This document shows positions 36,397-43,818 of a DNA stretch of 43,818 nucleotides, in pieces. Every line of letters begins with the position of its first letter. The stretch's first letter is position 1. The position numbers and the translations under genes are program-made. Source of the stretch: Chromera velia (lineage: Eukaryota; Sar; Chromeraceae); assembly GCA_018398765.1 (NCBI GenBank), contig JAHBMJ010001660.1:1-43818 (forward strand), read 5' to 3'. A model generated the notes under the pieces. That model ran no database searches, was not told the DNA's origin, and saw nothing but the letters and a program-made list of their open reading frames with translations.

Positions 36397-39079
36397 AGAA
36401 AACAGAAAGGAGTGTTCAGAGATTTTCCCTTTGGCTTCTCATTCTCGTGAGGCGATGCACTCACGAAGACATGCAGGCGATGCTCTCACTCACTCTCCCA
36501 CTATGCACGTATCGCTTTGGCCGATCGCATCGACCCATTCGAGGACGACCGGCCGGGGGAACGGCACAGTGTCACACACATTCTCAGAGAAAGAATCAGT
36601 CGCACATGACATCAGACGGCCAACAGTCAAAAGTACTTTGTTTTATTTATGTCTCGAGGCAGAGAGTGAAAGGCGGACCAAAGATGCCTCAGACGGACTC
36701 ATATGCCCCCACAGGATCAACCAAAGACCATGCAGGATTCGGACGAAGCCACATTGATGAACAGAAGGTCTAGATAATCGATTCTTCGTATTCATACACA
36801 GGAAAACAAACAAAGAACAACATGCAGGGGAGACACGCAGAGACTGTCTGACTGACTGACTGACCTTCATGAAAATTGATGCCCCAACTCGGGGATACTT
36901 GCTAATGTTGGATTCTGGTCGCGTGAGTGGATCCATCAATTCGATGGCCGCATCCTCAGTCCATCCGAGTCCATCAGGTATTTTCACATCATCGAGACCC
37001 TCCACATCCTCTTCGTCTCGTTCCTTTTCTCTCCGCTTCTCCTTCTCTTCTTTGCCTGAACCGACGGGTCCTTCGGCATCCCCCGACTTCCCCCCATTCT
37101 GCGTCGACAATTCTCCTCTGATCTCTCTGACCATGTACTGATACTTTCGCTTCCGCAGGGCCATCTTGCGGAAGACGAAACTTCTCCAGGCAGACCGTGC
37201 CTCCTCACGCCTGTCCCGGTCAACGTACCTGATCGAGGGGTAGGGAAAAGGGGAAAGAGGGAAAGGGGCCCCAAACAGTCGATCAGTCGATCAGGCAAGC
37301 AAGGAAATAGAGAGGCACAAAGGAAGGCAGATCAGTCGGCGAACAAGTGGCACAAAAAGTGCCAGACAATGTCCTGCACATACAAGGCTCTCTGTTCATT
37401 TCACTCTATGTTTTCGACTTAATTCTTTTCCGTTTGGCACTAGAAGACTCACAAAACGAAGAACGAATAAACAAAGAGTGTGACGTCAAGAAACGAAGAC
37501 ATGTGCGTGCGTGCGTGTGTCTGTCTGCGCGCGAGTGCGCGCGCGCGCGTGTGTGTGTGCGTGCGTGAGAGAGAGGGAATATATATATATATATATATAT
37601 ACATATATATTTACATGTATATATTTACACGCGCAGACGACCAGCTGACCGACCAGTGTATCGCACCCGCACCCAGAATGATGCCGACAATGCACAGCCA
37701 GACGTAGCCAGAGAAGGGCTCGACGAACAGACTCATCTGCTTGAACAGGTCTTTCTCCTTTTCTCGAGGTTTCCTGCACAGGGCCAGATACCAATACGAA
37801 TAGACAGACACAAATGAGAAGCTGTGCAAGCAAGCAAGGAAACAGACAGGCGAATAAGTAGGGACCTTGGCAGTGAAAGAGCTCTTGCATACCGAGTGCA
37901 CGAACAAGTATGGTCGAGCGAAAGAAAAAGAGAACGAACGTCCTGCCTGCCTGCCTGACTGACAGGGCCACCAGAGTGGTGGAGGTGTCGACATACTGCC
38001 ACGTCATGGTTGCTCCCAGGCCGGTTCTGTAGAAGCTCTCCTTCCAGTAGGACCCCATCCAGTCTGCATGCATGCACACGTTTTCATTTGCGTGGAGGAA
38101 GCCAAAGAACACAAACAAATTCGATCATTCCCTCTCCACTGAAAGCTTGTTCCAAGCAAATCTGCTTGCCACAATTTCTGCCAAAGACGCTCTCTCAAAC
38201 AAGACACGAGCTGTCCAGTCAACATGCAGCTCGGATTAAATTGAGTAGCCATACAGTTTTGGTGCAGGCAAATTTCACAGGACCAAATGCATAGTATGGT
38301 CAAAGTTCTATCCGCCAAAAACTGACGACAGGCTGACTACAAAGACTGCACGGAAGTTCCCAGCCTTTCTTCTACACGTCCAAATGCAAGCGAACTGTGC
38401 AGGTACTCCCGGACTACAAGGACTTTCTTTGTAATAATATATATCCCCCCGGACAAAACCATGCATGAGTGCGTTTCATGTACGTGTCTGATTCAGATCC
38501 CGTCCTTCTTTTCCTATCTGAATTCGCTCTTGCCCTAGCTGAACTGTCTGCAGAGATTGACCGTAGTCTCCCGAGGAGGCCAATCTGATGAGCATGTCGT
38601 CCCAGCTCTCTCCCGACTGAGGGACCCCGCCGTCAGTCAGTGACACGCTGAACCCCCCCCTCCGGGCCAGCTCCTGAACCACATCGATGGCGAACCCCGT
38701 CCCTGCGGCCATGTTCACGTAGGGCTCGTAAGAGGATTCCATCATGACCTGGAACGTGCGACCCTTCAGGGCATCCGCATGCTTCAGGGTGGAGTCCGCT
38801 GCATGCCCGCATGGACACATGTGCAAGCATGCATGCATGGGGGTTGAATAAATACAGGGGTCACAGTTCTATAGAGGGTAACTCGCATGTATCTGTCTGG
38901 TAGTGATGACACATCAGTGGAGAAGATGCAGGCCAACTGTATACAGCCAGGGAAAACAGACCGGCGAGGGCATCCCTGACTGCGCAGGAGGCCGTTGGAG
39001 TTGTCCAGGTGGTCGCGTTCACGCCTTCCTTCAGGGAATAGAAGAAGAGGGACAATAGAGCGATTCGAACCTTCATCAC
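32394..39079 (-). CDS. Ionotropic glutamate-receptor-like ligand-gated channel
   Basis: Thirteen exons in transcript order: 39079-38962, 38798-38484, 38063-37964, 37773-37654, 37228-36865, 35806-35666, 35401-35286, 34907-34808, 34504-34474, 34399-34311, 34004-33846, 33459-33247, 32873-32394. Phases agree; about 781 aa. Order: signal peptide (MMKVRIALLSLFFYSLKEG), S1 ligand lobe (TFQVMMESSYEPYV; LQTVQLGQERIQI in the LTxxR position), TM1 (about 200-218), a charged cytoplasmic loop, pore loop, TM3 with AYTANLATF (374-382; family SYTANLAAF), S2 lobe (ending LNNILLEMQEDGWLT), TM4 (about 585-605) and an acidic C-tail. There is no amino-terminal domain, as in bacterial and some protist receptors. 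The M1-M2 loop exon (121 aa) holds a long Lys/Glu-rich insertion. Exon 2 could instead end at 38562, dropping 26 residues including that Arg. Exon 9 (31 nt) is inferred from phase and S2 similarity. The ligand is unknown. Confidence 0.82.
33461..33845. repeat. CAGT/CAGG and (CTCA)n arrays filling receptor intron 11
   Basis: Almost the whole 386-nt intron between exons 34004-33846 and 33459-33247 is tetranucleotide repeat. GCAGTCAG/GGCA units lie at 33470-33585, and ACTC units with ACCACTCA variants at 33627-33842. On the minus strand the intron begins GTCAGTGAGTGAATGAG, so the array starts at the splice donor. Confidence 0.9.
34677..34800. repeat. GACA array enclosing a short TATATGTTTC repeat copy, receptor intron 8
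   Basis: GACAGACAGAC-TATATGTTTCTTCTTC followed by more GACAGACA, with inserted ACCATGACAG units, to 34800. The TATATGTTTCTTC word links this to the repeats at 40074-40548. Confidence 0.8.
35026..35119. repeat. Three tandem copies of a 30-bp unit in receptor intron 7
   Basis: Units beginning GATGTTCTTCGTA and ending CTGCATG lie at 35026-35055, 35056-35085 and 35090-35119. Copies 2 and 3 are identical; copy 1 differs at two positions. A GATG spacer separates copies 2 and 3. Confidence 0.9.
36012..36318. other. Assembly gap (307 N)
   Basis: A run of N within the receptor intron that joins exons 37228-36865 and 35806-35666. It is flanked by a poly-C run on the left and a CA/GA microsatellite on the right, so it is probably an unsequenced simple repeat. 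The flanking exons join in phase 0 without needing sequence from the gap, though a skipped exon cannot be excluded. Confidence 0.98.
36327..36395. repeat. (CA)n(TA)n(CA)n(GA)n microsatellite beside the gap
   Basis: CACACA, then TATATA, CACACA and GAGAGA arrays directly right of the N run. Confidence 0.9.
37500..37630. repeat. GTGC/CG/TG/TA microsatellite in receptor intron 4
   Basis: GCGTGCGTGTG, GCGCGCGCG, GTGTGT and a TATATATA run in succession, within the intron just after exon 37773-37654. Confidence 0.9.
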
Positions 39080-39556
39080 TGGTCGCTTCGGACTGTTGGT
39101 GGTAGAGAAATAGAAGCACTGCTGAAAAACGCTGTCGGTGGCTGGTTCTTCGGGAAATGAACAGGGTGTTGGGTGTTGCGAATTTCTCGATTTCGTCTAC
39201 GGCACGATTATTTTTTCCCCTCAAGTAACGCACGATTTCGCTTCTAGACGTCACGGCTGCGCAGGTATGAATATTGACAGCAGCATGTTGTAAGGCCGGC
39301 TCATCGACACTGAGCGTGGTGTCCATCGAGGATCCTGACATTCATATGCCGACACAGGACCAGAGAGACACTAAAGAAATATGCTATATAATAATCAAAC
39401 AGCATCGCGATCGACTGCATGCATGCACGAACTGATCGAAGTGTATCGGTCAAACGGTATGCATGCAAGATGGAATGCTTCAACACGAGAGTGGGCGCGC
39501 ATGGCGCGCCGTGGCATTTCGGATTCGTCACTACGTACGAACGGAGTATATAAGCG

Positions 39557-39808
39557 GAAGTACACAAGCTTTGTGTTTTATCACGGTGCTGGTCCCAGAT
39601 TACAGAATTTTAGACAAGTAACATCAAGCCGGTCTGGGGAAAACTAGACTATACTAGCGAAAGATTACCAGTACGTACGTGTACGTATATTATATACGAA
39701 CATATATAGTAAACTCAGTATAGAAGTGAAAGACGCTAGGAAAGACGCCAAATTAAAATACACATAGATTCATGTCATAGAAGTACACAAACTTTATGTC
39801 TTCTCACG
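39557..39808. repeat. Diverged direct repeat of about 30 bp, 223 bp apart
   Basis: GAAGTACACAAGCTTTGTG (39557-) and GAAGTACACAAACTTTATG (39780-) share their next bases up to TCACG, and both are followed shortly by CTGGTC. It looks like an old duplicated or terminal repeat within AT-rich DNA. Confidence 0.5.
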
Positions 39809-40073
39809 TTTAGCCATATTACTGGTCTCACTTGAATCACTTCGCAGGCACCATCTATATATTGGCGAAACTAACAAATCTTAGAGCTAATAGTAGAATT
39901 GAACACACATAATATACAATACATATAATTAAGAGCCATAGTATGAAAAAGAAGAAGAGAAAATTAGAAAAAAGAGAAGGGACAGAGAGAAGAAAGAGAG
40001 AGACTGGGACAGACAGACAGACTATATCATCTTTTCTTCACTTCACTTTTTCCGAATCGCTTCCTTTCTTTCG

Positions 40074-40210
40074 GACAGACAGACAGACTATATGTTTCTT
40101 CTTCTCCCTTCTTTCCTTCATGAACACAACAGACAAAAAGAAAGAAAGAACAAAGACAAAAGAACAGCACCAACAATCAAACAGCGTGGGCAGGGGGCCC
40201 GAAAGGTGAG
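40074..40210. repeat. Dispersed GACA-bounded repeat, copy A
   Basis: About 137 bp running from a GACA array through CTATATGTTTCTTCTTCTCC, an A-rich middle and CAGCGTGGGCAGGGGGCCC to GAAAGGTGAGA. It continues as GTTAAGCGCCCCTTGCC. A near-identical copy lies at 40412-40548, and part recurs inverted at the window end (43787-43818). Confidence 0.85.
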
Positions 40211-40411
40211 AGTTAAGCGCCCCTTGCCTCTCCACCTCCCGACAGACTTTCACGTGATCACTGGTTTCACACGCTACTCCTCTGCTGCTTCCACTCAAGA
40301 CAAGAAAGAGAAGAAAAGAAAACAAGGCAAGAAAAACCAACAAAAATTAAAAATGACAACAAAACGAAAAAAGAAAACTGCACGTGGGGACCGGCACAGA
40401 CAGACAGACAG

Positions 40412-40548
40412 ACAGACAGACAGACTATATGTTTCTTCTTCTCCCTTCTTTTCTTCATGAACACAACAGACAAAAAGAAAGAGAGAACAAAGACAAAAGC
40501 ACAGCACCAACAATCAAACAGCGTGGGCAGGGGGCCCGAAAGGTGAGA
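40412..40548. repeat. Dispersed GACA-bounded repeat, copy B
   Basis: Direct-orientation copy of 40074-40210 with a few substitutions (for example GAGAGAAC for GAAAGAAC, AGCACAGC for AGAACAGC). It is bounded on both sides by GACAGACA units and then runs into CA/GA arrays. Confidence 0.85.
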
Positions 40549-40562
40549 CAGACAGACATACA

Positions 40563-40574
<12 letters not shown>

Positions 40575-40604
<30 letters not shown>

Positions 40605-40654
40605 AGAAAGAATATACAGGGAGGGAGGGAGGGAGGGAGAGAGAGAGAGAGAGA

Positions 40655-40704
<50 letters not shown>

Positions 40705-40980
40705 CAGAGACAGAGACAGAGAGAGGAGAGAGAAGGGAGAAGGGAGAGGAGAGACAGAAGAGAGAGAGAGGAGAGCGAGGGGAGAGAGAGAGAGAGCAGA
40801 GAGAGAGACGAGAGAAAGAGAGAAGAAAGAGGGGAGTGAGAAAGGTGAGAGAAGAGAGAGCGGGAAGAGAGAGAGGGAAGAGAGAGAGGAGAGAGAGAAA
40901 GAGAAAGAGGAGAGAAAGAGAAAGAGGAGAGAGAGAAAGAAAGAGAAAAAGGAAAGAAACAGACAGAGAGAGAAAACAAG
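40575..40980. repeat. 400-bp purine tract, (GA)n-rich
   Basis: On the plus strand the sequence is almost exclusively A and G, with rare C or T, mostly GAGA with GGGA and AAGA variants. It lies between repeat copy B and the 3' end of SNU23. Confidence 0.9.
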
Positions 40981-41312
40981 AAACCAAAAAAATAAGAAAA
41001 CTACAAAGAAAGCAAGAAAGAGTCGAACAAAGGAGTCAGAGATCGGAGGAAGGAACAACTGCAGTCAAGATGCCCGGAATTGACCTTGCTTAGTCAAGAT
41101 GAAACATTCAATGTGGTCTATTCTATGAGCTGTCACAGTCACTGCATGGCAGAGAGAGAGAGCGTGCTTGCTCCCCTTGGAGCCGACCAGAAGGGGTTGA
41201 AAACCATACGGCAGGTTCGTGAGATGATGACATGCGAGCCAGAACTTTGCCAGTCTAAGCCAGGCGAGGTGCAGCTACTATCAGAATGCACTCACAGTCG
41301 TCTTCTTCGAGA

Positions 41313-42014
41313 TCAGAAGTTGGTCGGCAGACCCATCTCCTTCATCAGCTTCGCGGTCTCTGCATCCAGCTCTGCCTGTCCCCCCTCCTCCTCCTCCTCC
41401 TCTTCCTCGTCGAAGTGGGTGCGCTTGGCCTTGGAAGAAGAGGCTCCCTCTGCCTCCTCCTTCTTCTTTCTCTTCTTCTCAGCTCGGCGGCGTTTCTTCT
41501 CCTCCTCAGCCTCTCGCATTGCGCGCAGCTTCTCCTCGGGATCCTCCTCCTCCTGCACCTCCTCCTGGCCCTTGCTGAGGGACTTGAGCTTGTCACGGAC
41601 CTGGTTCGCACCCACTCTGTCCACATTCATACGATACCCCAACAGGCGGTTATGCTTCTTTCCGTTGATGTGATCTAGCCAAGCAAGGGAGTCCTTGAGC
41701 AGACACTCACAAGTGTCGCACCAGTACCCTCCCTGGAACTGCTTGGGGGTGTGCGCAGTGATCACCTGAGTCTTTCCGAGCTGCTTGTCAAGCTTGAGGT
41801 CGTAGTCGCGGTGGGTCAGGTTTCGTCGCTCTTCAGGCGGAGGTGCAATCTTCTCTTTCTTCTTGTCATTCAGGATGGCGTTGATGTCAGCATCAAGTTT
41901 TGCCATGTCCTCTTCCTCCTTCTGTTGCGTTTCTTTTGCCTTCTTCTCGAAGTGATCTTTGTCCCACACTGTTCGGCCAGTGGCCTTGTCGATGGACTTG
42001 TGCCCACCAGACAT
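41313..42014 (-). CDS. SNU23: U4/U6.U5 tri-snRNP protein SNU23 (ZMAT2)
   Basis: Single-exon gene of 233 aa; human ZMAT2 is about 200 aa. SNU23 is a nuclear component of the spliceosomal B complex that contacts the U6 ACAGAGA region and the 5' splice site. Seen here: the conserved N-terminus (TGRTVWDKDHFEKKAKE), the central RRNLTHRDYDLKLDKQLGK segment, and a matrin-type zinc finger with Cys99, Cys102, His115 and His121. It is followed by the family's NRLLGYRM-VDR motif and a Lys/Glu-rich coiled region. An acidic run and a conserved-looking C-terminal MGLPTNF end the protein. The start is the only Met giving the full conserved N-terminus. The gene is divergent from the OPA3-like gene. It is the only conserved gene in the window with no intron. 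Confidence 0.95.
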   Translation of the reverse strand: MSGGHKSIDKATGRTVWDKDHFEKKAKETQQKEEEDMAKLDADINAILNDKKKEKIAPPPEERRNLTHRDYDLKLDKQLGKTQVITAHTPKQFQGGYWCDTCECLLKDSLAWLDHINGKKHNRLLGYRMNVDRVGANQVRDKLKSLSKGQEEVQEEEDPEEKLRAMREAEEEKKRRRAEKKRKKKEEAEGASSSKAKRTHFDEEEEEEEEGGQAELDAETAKLMKEMGLPTNF

Positions 42015-42768
42015 GGCTGCTTTCGAACTAAAGAGAAGCGGACAGACGAAAAGAGAAAACAGACTAGATCAGTCTGTAGAAGGGACCGAGCAGCGGTCCA
42101 CCTCAAGAAAAGAACCTCCGATTCTCGAAGTGGGAAAGAATGCTGTGTTCCGAAAGAAAAGAAAGAAGAACTACCAACTGAAGGTTTTCACAGAGAGAAA
42201 ACTTCCTTCCCAATACATACTAAGTTCTGAGTCTGAGTTAAACGCCAAAAGAAAACATAAGGGCCACGGTCAGCAACAGAGCAACAACAGACGTTTTCTG
42301 AAAATTTCTGAAATGGAGGAAATCTGAGTGGCCCCGGAAAGAACCTCATATTTGATTTGTGTGGTAAAATCGTGTGCGTGCGAGAAGCCTGGAAAGCGAA
42401 CTTTAAGATTTTGAGCGCGGCCGGCGGCTCGCCCACGCACCGCGAGCCCGCTGTCTGGCCCGCGCCGGGCGCGGGTATATAGCGGCATATAGCGGCGTGT
42501 TGCACAAGCTGGAGAATGCTGCAGAGAGAGTCGGACTCTGTCAGAGAGTCCGACCGAAATCTTTTACGAAAGAACTCTTCGATCCAACCTTGCAATTGAA
42601 CTCCTGATCCCCATTCAATTTGCACACGGCACTCTTCCACTCAATTTTATCTCCGGTTCTCTGTGGAGCTGCAGCACCGAAAGGTTAAAAGGAGACGCCC
42701 GCGAACGAATACATGTAGACGGTATAGAAGAGAGCTTTCCTGAGACTCTATAGAAACATTGAGACCCA
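42015..42768. promoter_or_regulatory. Divergent promoter region of SNU23 and the OPA3-like gene
   Basis: 754 bp between the two start codons. A GC-rich island at about 42413-42475 contains the inverted repeat CCCGCG-CCGGG-CGCGGG. It is followed at once by GGTATATAGCGGCATATAGCGGC, two TATA-like words in a duplicated ATATAGCGGC. A perfect 10-bp stem GTCGGACTCT/AGAGTCCGAC with a 5-nt loop lies at 42530-42554. The promoter role is inferred from position and composition. Confidence 0.45.
42530..42554. other. Perfect 10-bp hairpin
   Basis: GTCGGACTCT at 42530-42539 and AGAGTCCGAC at 42545-42554 are exact reverse complements around the loop GTCAG. It is a DNA palindrome or an RNA hairpin in the divergent promoter; no U tract follows to suggest a terminator. 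Confidence 0.7.
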
Positions 42769-43703
42769 ATGGCACCCTTTCCGTTGATTAAACTCGGCTC
42801 CCTGGCGGTAAGCCTGTCTTTTTTGGCTCTCGTTAGCTGTTGATGCGTGTCTCCGCTGTGCCTTCTCTTGGCTCATTTCCCCCTCTATCCTGAACATGGG
42901 CTTCGTTTCGGCTTTCTCTCCTGCTCTGTCCCCTCTCGCTTTTCCTTATCAGACGGCAAAAGAAGTAAATCCTACCGTTCCCCCCTCCCCCTTTTAGATC
43001 AAATCAACTTGAAAGACAATGCGGAATTGATCAATCCTGTCCACACATTTCATTTCCGATGTGGTGTCCAGATCAAACAAATTTCAAAGCCTATCGGGAC
43101 TTATGTGAAGAACCAGGCGAAGAACCATCCGTCCTTTCGCCGATTTTGTGCGGGCTTCGCTCAAGGCTACCACACCTTCGAGCAACGGCTAGCGAGAGTG
43201 TTCTACGACCAACGATCGATGAGGAACATTCAGGTGGCCCCGCTAAGCGAAGAGAGGGCCATCAATCTGGTGAGTGCCGTGCTCTGTAAAGCTTTTGCTT
43301 ACATTCACTTTTGTGGCCATGTCGTTCATCGCCATGTGTTGTGATGGATGAATAAAGAAAAAGAGCCTCTCCTGGTTGTTTTGCCTTTTCTTTTTCTGAG
43401 TGGCCGCTCTTCCCCTTCCTCAGTTCCTTTTTGACAGAGCAACGCACTGGACGTTCTAATCGAAGTGAGGGCTTCGGACTCTCTTTGTCTGGGAGGCAGG
43501 AAAGAAGGGAGGCAGCCAATTTGTCCCCTCTTCCGTGACAGGTTGTATCATGTGCCTTCAGTGGAACCATCGGGCCCTTTTTTGGAGATGCCGCAACTTA
43601 ATTCTGGATGGGCATGCCTGCCTGCCTGCTTGCTTGCTTGCCTGCAGGGATCAGAAATGCTTGCAGAGGGAATCATCTTTGGGATTGCAGGTGTGTCTGC
43701 CTA

Positions 43704-43772
<69 letters not shown>

Positions 43773-43818
43773 CTGTCTGTCTGTCTGGCAAGGGGCGCTT
43801 AACTCTCACCTTTCGGGC
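42769..43818 (+). CDS. OPA3-like protein, 5' part (runs off the window)
   Basis: Exons 42769-42807, 43072-43269 and 43648-43690 encode 93 aa plus one base. The last visible intron continues past the window end. OPA3 family proteins are small mitochondrial (inner or outer membrane) proteins of unclear biochemical role, linked to mitochondrial shape and lipid metabolism. Recognised features: MAPFPLIKLGSLA-IKQISKP at the N-terminus (compare FPxxKLxxLxIxQxSKP), YVKNQAKNHPSFRRFCAGFAQ, YHTFEQRL, the conserved APLSEERAINL-GSEMLAEGIIFGIA segment, and the start of the C-terminal hydrophobic helix. Human OPA3 is about 179 aa, so roughly half remains. Donors are GTAAGC, GTGAGT and GTGTGT. The final intron is full of TGTC repeats and a dispersed repeat. 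Moderately high confidence in family; the 3' half is unseen. Confidence 0.85.
43614..43786. repeat. TGCC/TGCT array before, and (TGTC)n array after, the last OPA3-like exon
   Basis: GCCTGCCTGCTTGCTTGCTTGCC runs directly into the CAG acceptor at 43647. After the donor at 43691 a TGTC array extends from about 43706 to 43786. Confidence 0.9.
43787..43818. repeat. Inverted partial copy of the dispersed repeat, cut by the window end
   Basis: These last 32 bases are the exact reverse complement of 40197-40228 (GCCCGAAAGGTGAGAG...CCCCTTGCC). It directly follows the TGTC array, so here too the repeat is attached to a GACA/TGTC microsatellite. Confidence 0.9.

Larger units (their letters stand above)
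39080..41312. other. Repeat-rich intergenic interval
   Basis: Lies between the 5' end of the receptor gene (-) and the 3' end of SNU23 (-). No gene is supported. It holds a GGCGCGC-ATG-GCGCGCC inverted repeat near 39496-39512, a TATATAAG box near 39546-39553, and an AT-rich stretch 39640-39960. It also holds the paired GACA-associated repeat and a long purine-only tract. The receptor promoter should lie near 39080-39600. Confidence 0.5.

Noticed and set aside
40267-41058. Long minus-strand Ser/Leu/Phe-rich frames
   Set aside because: These are readings of the purine tract and of the dispersed repeat, not protein-coding.

Overview
The window is nuclear DNA from an intron-rich eukaryotic alga. 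Genes are broken by many short GT-AG introns. Two predicted proteins of bacterial or plastid type carry leaders that look like a signal peptide followed by a transit region, as expected for a plastid of red secondary origin. The motif TGCATGCA, familiar from apicomplexan genomes, is very common here, and there is a large RNI-like leucine-rich-repeat protein. Together these point to a chromerid such as Chromera velia or a close relative. That assignment is inference, with no database search behind it.

I rebuilt spliced gene models by hand, using splice sites, reading phase and protein-family conservation. In order they are: (+) a mitochondrial carrier with a very large insertion (417-3479); (-) an LRR protein whose 5' exons lie upstream of its 2.4 kb main exon (5315-10171); (-) a weak two-exon fragment (10783-11105); (+) a nine-exon pseudokinase (11685-15431); (+) a seven-exon bacterial/plastid-type NFACT protein, RqcH/Rqc2-like, with a plastid-type leader (18234-23333); (-) a nucleoredoxin/tryparedoxin-like protein (25094-25750); (+) a plastid-targeted membrane protein fusing DUF3593 and Ycf49/DUF2499, with a 10-nt microexon (26444-30459); (-) a thirteen-exon ionotropic glutamate-receptor-like channel (32394-39079) with a 307-base assembly gap in one intron; (-) the spliceosomal protein SNU23/ZMAT2 (41313-42014); and (+) the 5' part of an OPA3-like gene running off the window end (42769-).

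Between the genes lie AT-rich islands (about 4480-5310, 16860-18130, 23340-24530, 30890-31660, 39640-39960), which look like decayed mobile or repeat DNA. There are also many di- and tetranucleotide microsatellites and a small dispersed repeat associated with GACA/TGTC arrays. No rRNA, tRNA, CRISPR array or operon structure was seen.

The genes do not form one pathway. Two serve the plastid (RqcH-like ribosome rescue; DUF3593-Ycf49 membrane protein), two probably serve mitochondria (SLC25 carrier, OPA3-like), one serves splicing, and one is a probable plasma-membrane ligand-gated channel. The most notable signals are architectural: splice donors (often GTCAGT) running directly into tetranucleotide arrays, acceptors built on GCATGCAG, a duplicated acceptor, and a microexon.
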